A program made the position numbers and the translations under genes. From positions 54,906,011 to 54,970,010 of the forward strand of contig NC_091442.1 of NCBI RefSeq assembly GCF_964237555.1: a DNA stretch of 64,000 nt, read 5' to 3'. The notes below the pieces were generated by a model, which saw only the letters and a list, made by a program, of their open reading frames with translations, was not told where the DNA came from and did not search any database. Shown in pieces: positions 55,360 through 64,000 of this stretch (positions are counted from its first letter, which is position 1; every line of letters starts with the position of its first letter). The stretch comes from Oryctolagus cuniculus (Eukaryota > Chordata > Mammalia > Lagomorpha > Leporidae).

Positions 55360-55502
55360 GAACCTTGTGACAGTCCCGTAGCTGTGTGTGCTAGCGACAG
55401 AGCCCCCTCCCTTGCCCTCCGCGTGCGTAGGGCTGGGAGCCGGGACGCGCCTCGCGTGGACCCGGCCTGCCCACACTCGTGCGCTGGCCTCGATGGGTGG
55501 GA

Positions 55503-55508
55503 AATAAA
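55503..55508 (+). promoter_or_regulatory. Poly(A) signal AATAAA, likely end of SLC4A8
   Basis: The hexamer sits in gggAAATAAAgtctg, followed within 30 nt by the T/GT-rich tgtctgtgctgtggtgttgttt stretch (55,520-55,541) typical of a cleavage downstream element. Cleavage is expected near 55,520-55,530. Other AATAAA words nearby belong to SINE tails further downstream. Confidence 0.72.
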
Positions 55509-55529
55509 GTCTGTATAAACTGTCTGTGC

Positions 55530-56216
55530 TGTGGTGTTGTTTCAGCCCAGAGCCCACTGCCTGGGTGTGCGCTGGAGACCGGGTGGGGTGGGGGGTCAGA
55601 GCCGGAGGCGGCCCCTGGGTGCCCGACCTTGTGGCTGGGGCAGCAGGACCGCGGCACTGAAAGCCAGGCCGAGAGCAAGCACTAACATTTAGGGACTTCC
55701 CTGCCTCCAAGTGCAGACTTTAAAATCCGCTGGCCCGCCAGAGCAGGGTGGGTTTGCTTTTGTTTTGTTTGCAGAGGGGTTGCTCTGGTTTTCTCTCTCA
55801 AATTCTGCTATTGGAGAGCAGGAGAAAGGGGCACAGGGAGGCCATGCAGTAAGTGGGTGGAGCCAGGGTGCACCCTGACCACCAGCGCTGCGGGAGCACC
55901 TGGTAGAGAGGCAGCCAAGCCAGGCCTGCGTGCTGCAGACACACAGCTCGCCAGCTCGGAGCCCTTTCATTGTCTTTGGGCTGTTTTCAAAGCACCCCAT
56001 CCGTATATACCATGATGCCTTCTGCGCTCACAGAGAGACCTGGTTAGATTGCAGTGAACTGTGCGCTATATGGGGAAACCACTCTGGTGGGAAACGGCCA
56101 GTTCCCACACTTTGGGCCACTGGGCATGGGGAGACAGGTGTGGAACAGGGCACTTGTCATTCTCACAGCCAGGCTCGTTAAGGATGCAAGAACTGATACG
56201 TGAAAAGAGCTTAGAG
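55530..56216. other. Intergenic, unique
   Basis: No gene or repeat recognised. Confidence 0.5.
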
Positions 56217-56494
56217 GGACAGGCGCCATGGCGTAGCATCCCACGTGGTCGCCTGTTTGAGTCTTGCTCCACTGCTAATCCAGCTCCCTGCTAATGCATC
56301 TGGGAAAGCAGTGGAAGGTGGCCCAAGCCTGCACCCATGTGGGAGACCTGGATGAATTTCCTGGCTTTTTCCTGGCCCAGCCCTGGCTGTTGCAGCCATT
56401 TGGGGAGCCAAACCAATGGACAGAAGATCTCTCTCTCTCTTTCTCCACCCCCAACTCTAACTTTCAAATAAATAAATCTTTTTTAAAAAGTACC
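56217..56494 (+). mobile_element. C-repeat SINE, shortened
   Basis: gacaggcgccatggcgtagcatcccacg joins the head to the middle with a deletion; tail caaataaataaatctttttt. Confidence 0.85.
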
Positions 56495-57624
56495 TTGAAC
56501 GCTCCCTGACTCATGGCAGTCACATGGGTGGGGGCTCCTGGGCTGGTTCACTCCGTGGTACCCACACCAGGGCTGTGGATAGTCCTCTCGGGGTTGCAGG
56601 GTGGCCTGAAGCACCAGGCCTCACATCAGGCCTCCTAACTTGCAAATGCAGGATGGCATGGGGGGAAGGGGCATTTCCCAATGTTTCTCTCTGCCCCTCC
56701 CCCCACCCCGCACTCTGCAATGGGAGAATCTTCCAGAAGGACCCTCATCGCAATCCTTGGTCAGAACTGGATGACTTCCCTCTCTAACAGGGGCAAAGCA
56801 AGATGAGTGTATGATGTTTGGCTTGGGCCCATCTTCCTTGAGCACAATGCTGCCCCAACACTTGCACAAAATCAGGATTCTTTTATGGGGTGGGAGGGAG
56901 GCAACCATTGCAAGCGATTAAATATCCAAAAGTGCCTGCCAGGGAACCCAGGAGCAAGCAACCCAGGGGGCTTCCTGGCAGAGCTGGGGCCAGGCTTGGG
57001 GGGTGGGGGGCTCTCCTCTGCGTCTGCTTCCCCTCGAGCCACCTCACACTCACCCTCCCCTGCGGCAGCAGCAGCTCTGCCACCGTGTTGGGTTCTCACA
57101 GCCTCCGCCTCCGTGTGCTTGCAGCTTTGGAGCCCCCACCACGTGCAGCCTTGCTGGCTCTGGGTTTCCAAAATCCCATTTCCAAGACTGACAGTGCGAC
57201 GGGCACCTCTCATCATGTCTCAGCCTGGGGCCTGGGGACCTTGGGGTCTGGGGTCCCCTTTGCGCCCACTGGGGAAGAGTGAGGGTGCATGGTACTGAGG
57301 TGGGGCACAGAGCGCCGCTCCTTCTGCTGGGGGCTGTACCCGTCAGCCTCTGTCAGAAGGCGACAAGGACCCGAGAGGCAGTCATGATGTGTGTGCGTAG
57401 TTATCTCCGCGATATCCAAGGCTGTCCCCCGTTGCAAGCCTGGTCATACATCCATCCCTTCTCCTTGGGCTAGGTTTGAGAGCAGTGACACACGGGCACA
57501 CACCTGCAAGCTGGTGCACCACACCCTCACCAGCGCACTGTCTCCTGACACCAGGGAACAGAGGGCGGAGGGCCTTAAGCCCGAGCAGTGTGTGTAACAG
57601 GGCAGCTCCCAGCTCGGCCTGCAG
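56495..57624. other. Intergenic, unique
   Basis: Several overlapping short ORFs on both strands without family motifs. Confidence 0.5.
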
Positions 57625-57740
57625 AGCCCCATGACTATGAGTAACTTACTTCATCTGCGCTGGAAGTTCCTCACCTGCAAAACGGGAGTGATGACGCTTC
57701 CTGCTTCACAGGGTCCCTGGGGGAGACTCCTCCCAATAGG
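57625..57740 (+). repeat. MIR
   Basis: gagtaacttacttcatctgcgctggaagttcctcacctgcaaaacggg. Confidence 0.65.
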
Positions 57741-57964
57741 ATCAGGCCCTCGCTCCTCTCGCTGGCCCTTCCTGTCTGGTTGCCGCCATGTGGTAATGAG
57801 GGAGGGGAGGCATGGCATTGAAACCTTTGTGTGTGTGTTTACACATATTAACTTGTAGGAAGACACACACCTTACTTGGGCCTCCCAAGCCATGGTCAGC
57901 TCAGCTTCTGCCCAACCCTTTGGGGTTCCAGCATGCTTTGCTTAGTTTTAAGATCATCGGGATG

Positions 57965-58300
57965 GGGCCAGTGCAGTGGCATAGCAGGTAAAGCCGCTGC
58001 CTGCAGTGTTGGCATCCCATATGGGCGCTGGTTCGAGTCCTGGATGCTCCACTTCCAATCTCGCTCTCTGCTGTAGCCTGGGAAAGCAGTGGAAGATGAC
58101 CCAAGTCCTTGGGCCCCTGCACCTGCATGGGAGACCTGGAAGAAGCTCATGACTCCTGGCTTTGGGTCTGCACAGCTCTGGCTGTTGTGGCCATTTGGGG
58201 AGTGAACCAGTGGATAGAAGACTTCTCTCTGTCTCTCCCCTTTCTCTTTCTGTAACTCTGCCTCTCAAATAAGTAAAGCTTTAAAAAATATTAAAAACAT
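57965..58300 (+). mobile_element. C-repeat SINE
   Basis: ggggccagtgcagtggcatagcagg head with a good B box (ggttcgagtcc at 58,030). Confidence 0.9.
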
Positions 58301-58979
58301 CATCAGAACCTTGTTTGGCCACTGATCTTTGGTGTATACAGGGGGGCGGGAGGGTGAGTGGGAGGTTCCCATCTCCTGTTCTATTATTACCATAGCCCCA
58401 AAGTCTGTTCTCAGAAGGTACAAGAACTGTCACTTCCCATTTTCACTAAGAGCTGTGACAAGGAACAAAATGCTCAGACCTTGCCCACCCAGGCAAAATG
58501 ATAGCAAACCAGTTTTCTAGTAACTTGGAGCTGCGTGATTCCAGCACTGATTTTGAGTCCCAAGAGGCCCCCGAGTCCTGTGTCCCCAGCCCGAGCACCA
58601 TCGCAGTCCCTGTGCAGAGCCTGCCTGGACGTGTCGGAAGCCGCCCTGCAGGTCACGGCCGGCCTGCTGTGTGTGTGTTGGGTGTGCATTTCACAAATAC
58701 CTCCTTGGGCCCAGTCATCGCAGTGGCACTGCGGCACAGGGCCTGCTGGGCAGTAATGCTGAGCCGCTTCTAGGATCTAGGAGTCCCAGAGTTCAATACG
58801 AGGCAGCGATTGCCCGGAAGGCGCGGGTCCCACCAGAAGACTGAACAGGCTGACCCCCACCCAAGCTCCATCGGCCGTGGAGCCAGTGTCAGGGTCACAT
58901 GGACAGCAGGAGCTGGAGGAAGTATGGATAGGACCAGCACCGAGTAGCATCTGGGTTGGCAAAGGCTCCCCTGCTTGGA
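58301..58979. other. Intergenic, unique
   Basis: No recognised element. Confidence 0.45.
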
Positions 58980-59183
58980 GCTCTCAGTGTGTGCCAAATG
59001 CCAGTCCTAGCGCTGGAAATGCGCCATTCTCTGAAGCGTTCAGCAGCTCTTTGAGGTGGGCACTGCCACTCCTTCCACAGGCCTGGGAACGGAAATTCAG
59101 CGAAGTGACGTGCTTTGCCAGATCAGTAGACGGCACAGCTAGGAGACAGACGCTGGTGTGTGTGTGTGTGTGTGTGCGCGCGC
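58980..59183 (-). repeat. MIR followed by (TG)n(CG)n
   Basis: tgtgccaaatgccagtcctagcgctgg...ttgaggtgggcactg...acggaaattcagcgaagtgacgtgctttgcc is antisense MIR. The alternating tract (GT)10 then GCGCGCGC is at 59,156-59,182. Confidence 0.6.
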
Positions 59184-59554
59184 CAACGCACCGTCCCTGT
59201 TCTGCCCACCCTGGTCCAGCAGGCCCACCCTGCTCTGCTTGAGCCCCTTGGCTGGGCAGCGTCTACCCCAACTTTCTTATTAAACCAAACAGTGTGGGAG
59301 CACTCGCCCAGGGCCAGGCACTGTCCCCCCACTGCTTAGGGCCCAGGGGTGTGAGCTGCCAGTCTAGAAGGGAGGAGGCAGGTCTCACCACCAGGCAGAA
59401 AACCCCCTGGAGTCCCTTGGCCCTGGCGGGGGGCAGGGGCAGTCAGGAGTTACCGAAACCATGCCGGTTCTGGCTCTGGTCCATCTCTATTTTCCAATGT
59501 AGATTTTTTTTTTTTTCCTAAGTGTTCTTCAAATGCCAGTATTTCCTGAGTCTC

Positions 59555-59784
59555 ACAGGCCAGGGGTCGTGGGGCCAGATCAATCCCAGAGCGTCTTCCG
59601 GGTCTCCCACGTGGGTGGCAGAAACCCAGTAACTTGAGCCAACACCACCACCACTCAGGGTCACCATTAGCAGGAAGCCAGAGTCAGGACCCGGAGCAGG
59701 GACTCGAACCCAGGTCCTGCCCTCCCATGTGGGATCCAGCGTCTTAAGTGGTATCTTAAGCACTAAAGCCAAATGCCTGCCCTC
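59555..59784 (-). mobile_element. Old C-repeat SINE
   Basis: gtcttccgggtctcccacgtgggtggcag, ggactcgaacccaggtcc; ends aaatgcctgccct. Confidence 0.72.
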
Positions 59785-60147
59785 AAATATTTAGAAGGCA
59801 CAGTACATTCCACGGTTGCGTAGAAGTATAAACTACACACTTTCTACTGCCGGACAGCAATCTCAACTTCAGCGACTCACACAACGCACATTAATCACCC
59901 CAGTTTCCAGAGTGGGGTGGCGCAGCGAGGGGTCTGCTCTCAGCCGGCATTGCCGTCGCTTCCTTCCAGCTCAGCCTTTCAAGCTGCTGAGGGGACAAAT
60001 GGCTCCTGTGGCTGCCTTGCAGCGCGGCTGCAGCTGCTGTAAGGGTCGCCAGGGGCCTCTGGCCGGGCCCTCACCTCCAGGAGTCACTGGTGCTTATCTC
60101 AGAAGTCTGCCTATCACAAATGACCGTGTCCAGAGGAGAGAAGCTGG
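59785..60147. other. Intergenic, unique
   Basis: No recognised element. Confidence 0.45.
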
Positions 60148-60221
60148 GGCCGGCAAAGGACTCACCTGTGATCCAGCTCCCTGCTAACGGCCTGGGAAAA
60201 GCAGCAGAAGATGGCCCAGTG
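60148..60221 (+). mobile_element. C-repeat fragment
   Basis: ggggccggcaaaggactcacc joined directly to gatccagctccctgctaacgg...gatggccca; truncated where the next copy begins. Confidence 0.65.
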
Positions 60222-60440
60222 GGGGCCAGTGCTGTGGCGTAGCGGGTAAAGCTGCCGCCTGCAGTGCCGGCATCCCATATGGGTGCTGGTTCGAGTCCCG
60301 GCTGCTCTACTTCTGATCCAGCTCTCTGCTCTGGCCTGGGAAAGCAGTAGAAGATGGCTCAAGTGCTTGGGCCTCTGCACCCACGTGGGAGACCTGGAGG
60401 AAGCTCCTGGCTCCTGGCTGCGGACCAGCCTTGTCCCTTG
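60222..60440 (+). mobile_element. C-repeat SINE without tail
   Basis: gggggccagtgctgtggcgtagcggg head to ctcctggctgcggacc; 3' third missing. Confidence 0.85.
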
Positions 60441-61097
60441 AGTGTTGCACAGTGGCTCTCATTATGAAAGGAGCACCCCATTGCCTTCTCTGTGTGGGGG
60501 AGAGGTAGGGGTCGCACATAGCCTTGGTCTCCCAGAACCCGCTTCCTTGCTGGAGATGGTAGAGGCGGGGTCCAGGCACAATGCCTTCCAAAACACTTCC
60601 CTGCCAATTCATACCCTGCCCCGCCCCCCCACCCCACCCTGGCCAATGTCGGCACTGTGCACTGACAATGGGGCAATGCGAGAGGAGGGACTTCGGCCCC
60701 AGGGAGCACTCCTGCAGGCTGGAGAGAGCGGGCTTTGGAGATTCCGCAAGGCCTGTATGTGGTCCCTGAGAGACGGGCCAACAGCAATGGGCTTTGAGAG
60801 AGCAGCAAATGTGGCGGGGAGCGGCCCCCAGCCGCCTTCAGGACCCCCCCCCCTTTGCTGCTCTGTGCAATGGCTCCCTCCGACAGCTGTCTTCAGGGAC
60901 CCCTGCAGCAGCCACTCGCCCAGAGGCAGCCAGATCTGGAGGTGCCTGTGGCTCCTGCGCCCTGCGCCAGCCCCAGCCTTCCAGGGACAGGGGCAGGAGG
61001 GCACCGCCCAGCCCCAAGAGCCACTCCAAGCTCCCATGGTGTCAGGCTGAAGCTGCGACTTCACTGGGAATAAAATCCTTGCCTGGAGATAGTGCTG

Positions 61098-61373
61098 TGG
61101 GTTTTTTTTTATTATTGTTTTTAATATTTATTTATTTAATTGAGTTAGTGATAGAGAGAGAGAGGGAGAGATAACTGAGAGGGCTTCCATCTGCTGGCTC
61201 TGTCCCCAAATGGCCACAATGGAGCTGGGCCGATCCTGGGTCTTCCACATGGGTGCAGGGGCCCAGGCACTGCCTTTCCCAGGCCACCATCAGGGAGCTG
61301 GATCGGAAGTGGAGCAGCCAGGACTCGAACTGGCATCCCATAGGCTTAACCTGCGATGCCAGAGTGACAACCC
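61098..61373 (-). mobile_element. C-repeat SINE, shortened
   Basis: T10 tail with tttaatatttatttatttaattg; missing the usual 'agccaggagcc' stretch. Confidence 0.82.
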
Positions 61374-61640
61374 CTTGTGGCACAGGGCTTTAAATCGCCA
61401 CTTGGGATGCCAGTGTCTCAGCTCCGGCTCCCTGCTAATGCACCTGGGAAAGCAGCAGACGATGGCTCAAGTAACCTGGGCCTCTGCCCATGTGGGAGAT
61501 CTGGATGTGCTCCTGGCTCCTTGGCCTGGCCCAGTCCTGGCTGTTGCAGCCATTTGGGGAGTCAAGCAGTGGTTGGAAGAGCTCTCTCTCTCCCTCTCTC
61601 TTTCAAATAAATACTTTGATAAATCTTTAAAAACAAACAA
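61374..61640 (+). mobile_element. Old C-repeat SINE, head-to-head neighbour
   Basis: Opposite orientation to the copy it abuts, giving an inverted SINE pair at 61,098-61,640. Confidence 0.78.
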
Positions 61641-62224
61641 ACCAACCTTGCCCGGCCTCTTCTCCTTCCCTCTTCTGCTCTCCCCACTCCCTTACACAAT
61701 TTTCCAGGATCGCTCTTGGATCTTTGACTGGCCCGGCCTAAGACACAGGTGCTTCAAGTACCCAAAACGGCTGCGCCATGGCTCACCGCGCTTGGAGAAG
61801 GGAGGAGTGGGCAGGACCCGTTCCCATGGCAATACAGAGACGCCCCTCTCCCTTCCCCAGCCTGGACCCAAACCCGCCTGGGGGACTCCTCAGTGCCCAT
61901 GGGGAGGTGACCCCTGGACAGGTGGCAGGAGGCTCCGAACCAGGGCGGACGGACACAGCATGCCAGTTCATTAGCAGGAAAGATCAAAGCCGTTAGCGTG
62001 AGCCCAGGCGACTCCACAGCTCACACAGCAAGGACGCGCCCTTCTTAGTGAGCCTGGAGAGCGGTCCTCTACAGCTCCCCCCACGGCTGCGCGCACCCGC
62101 GGACTTTCCTTCCCGTCTTAGCTTGGTCTGCCCTCTGCTGGAGAAACTCGCGAACTGCAGCGGGCCAGGCTGGAGGCAGCCGGAGCCCCGAGGCTCCAAA
62201 CCCACCCAGATGCTCGCTGTTCAC
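61641..62224. other. Intergenic, unique, GC-rich toward 62.1 kb
   Basis: CpG-containing but no promoter or ORF of note. Confidence 0.45.
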
Positions 62225-62296
62225 TTAAGGGCCAGCTTAAAAAGTCACCTCTCCAGGAAGCCGCCTCCAATTCCTGCAGCTGGAAGCAAGCTTCTT
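62225..62296 (+). repeat. L2 fragment
   Basis: aaagtcacctctccaggaagccgcctccaattcc. Confidence 0.5.
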
Positions 62297-62610
62297 TGTC
62301 TTTAATTTATTTGAAAGACAGCTATAGAGAGAGAGGAAGAGAGAAAGAAGAGAGAGAGGGAGAATCTTCCATCTCCACCTCGCTGTCCAAATGGCTGCAA
62401 TGGCCAGGACAGGGCCAGGCCGAAGCCAGCAGCCTGGAGCTCCATCCGAGTGTCCCACATAGGTGGCAGGGGCCCAAGCACTTGGGCCATCTTCTGCTGC
62501 CTCCCCAGGCACATTAGCAGGGAGCTGGATTGGAAGTGGAGCAGCCGGGAATCGAACTGGTGCTCATATGGGATGCCAGCATCTCAGGCTGTGCCACGGC
62601 TCCAGTCCCT
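62297..62610 (-). mobile_element. C-repeat SINE
   Basis: ttaatttatttgaaagacagc; ends gccacggctccagtcc. Confidence 0.85.
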
Positions 62611-62679
62611 GGAGGCGAGTGTTCTACCATGAGCTCTCCTGTGCTTCCATAATGCTGCCTACGACTGCGGGTTGCATAT

Positions 62680-62985
62680 CACCTGTGCTGCAGCGCCAGC
62701 ATCCCATATGGGTGCCGGTTCAAGTCCCGGCTGCTCCACTTCCCATCCAGCTCTCCACTAATACACCTGGGAAAGCAGTGGAAGATGGACTAAGTCTTTG
62801 GGCCCCTGCACCCACGTAGGAGACCAGAAAGGAGCTCCTGGCTTTGGATCGGCTCAGCTCCGGCCATTGTGGTAATTTAGAAAGTGAACCAACAGATGGA
62901 AGATCTCTCTAGATCTCTCTCTCTCTCTGTCTCTACTTCTCCATATAAAAATAAATTAAAAAATCTTTTAAAAAAGTAAAAAATT
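62680..62985 (+). mobile_element. C-repeat SINE, head missing
   Basis: Begins about at ctgcagcgccagcatcccatatggg; tail of AAATAAATTAAAAAATC. Confidence 0.85.
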
Positions 62986-63062
62986 TTAAAAAACAATCTT
63001 TTAAAAAAGTCAGTCAAACGTAACATCATGTGAAGTTCGTTGAATGCTAAATTTGGCATTTA

Positions 63063-63064
63063 TT

Positions 63065-63099
<35 letters not shown>

Positions 63100-63390
63100 T
63101 TTGCGAGGCAGAGTTACAGAGAGAGAGAGAGAGGTCTTCCATCTGCTGGTTCACTCCCCAAATGGCCACAATGGCCAGAGCTGAGCCAACCTGAAGCCAG
63201 GAGCCAGGAGCTTCTTCTGGGTCTCTCTCACAGCTGCAGGGACCCAAGCACTTGAGCCATCTTCTACTGCTTTCCCAGGCCATAGCAGAGAGCTGGATCA
63301 GAAGTGGAGCAGCCTGGACTCGAACCAGCACCCATATAGGATGCCGGCGATGTGGGCGTAAGCCTAGCCTACTATGCCATAGCACCGACC
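63063..63390 (-). mobile_element. C-repeat SINE with target-site duplication
   Basis: Flanks ctaaatttggcattta (63,047) and ctaaatttaacattta (63,392); (TTTA)10 tail. Confidence 0.92.
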
Positions 63391-63406
63391 CCTAAATTTA
63401 ACATTT

Positions 63407-64000
63407 ATGAATAGTCATTTTGTTGGAAAAGAACTTGTGGACTATATTCTCTCACTTCATAAGAATGCCTGGGTAGAGACCACGACTCCGGGGAAAACCT
63501 AGCCAGTTGTCAATTTCACATTGCTTGTAACCACAAAATTTCCAAAGCAAAATCATATGACTTCGTTTTGAACGGATGGGGTAAATTATGTTTAATGTAA
63601 GATGTGAGTGCATTTTAATATATTTGCTATAATAATAAAACTGGGAGTCCCTGGGGCTCACAAAGTTCCTAAAATGGCCCTGAGTATCCAAGATGGATGT
63701 ATTCCACTCACATCCCTGCCTCACCCTCTGCACACAGGCACCAGAGACAGCTGCCTCCTCCTGCCCAGCAGAACAGCTCAGATTCAGCCTCCGGCTGCCA
63801 GGCAGGTGCACGAGCAAATCCCAGACCATTAACTGGTTGATTAAATGCTTGGAATAGGTCACTCCCAGGTTGCATGCTCCCAGGGGACCCTGCTGAGGGC
63901 ACCGGTGTCATTGATTTCTTAGCTAAGTACTGCATCTTTCCTGTCTTTAGAACTAGGAAGCGGGTACCTCCTCTCCATCTCTCCGCCCCGGTCACCTTCT
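63407..64000. other. Intergenic, unique to the window end
   Basis: No recognised element. An aataataaaa at 63,628 is not near any gene-like sequence. Confidence 0.45.

Larger units (their letters stand above)
54560..55485. promoter_or_regulatory. CpG-rich segment at the end of the 3' UTR
   Basis: CpG is frequent here, unlike in surrounding intronic and intergenic DNA outside SINEs. It contains two GC boxes (54,976-54,983 and 55,001-55,009), a TGCGCA (54,987-54,992) and an ETS-type CGGAAGT (54,994-55,000) within 35 bases. This may be an orphan CpG island or just GC-rich UTR. Confidence 0.5.
1..55526 (+). other. SLC4A8: SLC4A8 gene, 3' portion (exons for residues 93-1093 plus 3' UTR)
   Basis: The gene encodes NDCBE, a plasma-membrane exchanger. 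It moves one Na+ and two HCO3- equivalents in for one Cl- out without net charge. It regulates neuronal pH and, with pendrin, NaCl uptake in renal intercalated cells (family knowledge). Twenty-two exons in the window join in frame into 1001 residues (93-1093 in human numbering). All have AG/GT borders and none carries a stop or frameshift, so this is the functional locus and not a retrocopy. The domain order is band-3 cytoplasmic domain, HCO3- transporter transmembrane domain, then a lysine- and glutamate-rich tail ending S-L-F-N. That ending separates it from SLC4A7 (ends E-T-S-L), SLC4A4 and SLC4A10. The 5' exons and promoters are outside the window. The 3' limit rests on one poly(A) signal. 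Confidence 0.96.
50573..55526 (+). other. SLC4A8: Predicted SLC4A8 3' UTR (about 4.95 kb)
   Basis: No AATAAA or ATTAAA occurs between the stop codon and 55,503. No intact gene-like ORF is seen, and reading frames here (such as 54,532-54,969) show no family motif. There is no C repeat from 48,843 to 54,085, whereas the window average is about one per 1.2 kb, as expected if the sequence is under constraint as UTR. One antisense C repeat interrupts it at 54,086-54,335. Long SLC4A8 mRNAs are known from human (recalled). Confidence 0.7.

Noticed and set aside
1..55526. Assignment to SLC4A4, SLC4A7 or SLC4A10
   Set aside because: The D-L-I-L-D-Q-Q-E-L-F segment, the loop-3 sequence and the S-L-F-N end fit SLC4A8 only. 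SLC4A7 ends E-T-S-L and SLC4A4 has a quite different cytoplasmic start.
56461..56480. Alternative gene end at AATAAATAAA
   Set aside because: It is the A-rich tail of a C repeat, with no GT-rich downstream element.
60442..61050. 202-codon ORF downstream of SLC4A8
   Set aside because: GC-rich intergenic frame with no motif; frames of 150 codons are open on the opposite strand too, which points to composition.
1..64000. CRISPR array, phage, integron or other microbial system
   Set aside because: All regular repeats are microsatellites or SINEs, and the coding content is a spliced mammalian gene.

Overview
This is vertebrate nuclear DNA, almost certainly from a lagomorph and most likely the European rabbit. 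The whole window is littered with lagomorph C-repeat SINEs (CSINE): tRNA-derived head, 'GGCCGGCGCCG' start, CT-rich end and A-rich tail. I count about 55 copies. Genes are split by GT-AG introns. No bacterial, plasmid or viral coding content is visible, and there is no CRISPR array, operon or other prokaryotic system.

From base 1 to about 55.5 kb the plus strand carries the 3' four fifths of one gene, SLC4A8 (NDCBE, the sodium-driven chloride/bicarbonate exchanger). Twenty-two exons between 448 and 50,572 join without a frame break and encode residues 93 to 1093, if the missing N-terminus matches the human 1093-residue form that I recall. Exons 448-14,468 encode the cytoplasmic band-3-like domain. 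Exons 21,125-45,453 encode the 14-helix transport domain, with its glycosylated third extracellular loop and the DQQIT substrate-site motif. Exons 45,316-50,572 encode the charged C-terminal tail. Earlier exons and promoters lie left of base 1. The paralogues SLC4A4, SLC4A7 and SLC4A10 were excluded by the tail (ends S-L-F-N) and by the variable loops.

The stop codon is at 50,570-50,572. The first canonical AATAAA after it is at 55,503, with a GT-rich stretch behind it, so the 3' UTR is probably about 4.95 kb. The first 3.5 kb of it is free of C repeats, and the last 0.8 kb is CpG-rich.

From about 55.5 kb to 64 kb I find no gene. The region holds C repeats, MIR and L2 relics and some unique sequence. 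In human the next gene downstream is SCN8A, far beyond this window.

The introns are mainly a record of repeat insertion: stacked and nested C repeats with readable target-site duplications, antisense L1M 3' ends, MIR and L2 relics, a small terminal-inverted-repeat element, and a 495-nt polypyrimidine tract grown from a SINE tail. I found no new multi-gene system. The best leads are the ready-made splice-site pair in antisense C repeats, the CpG-rich end of the 3' UTR, and several local repeat structures.
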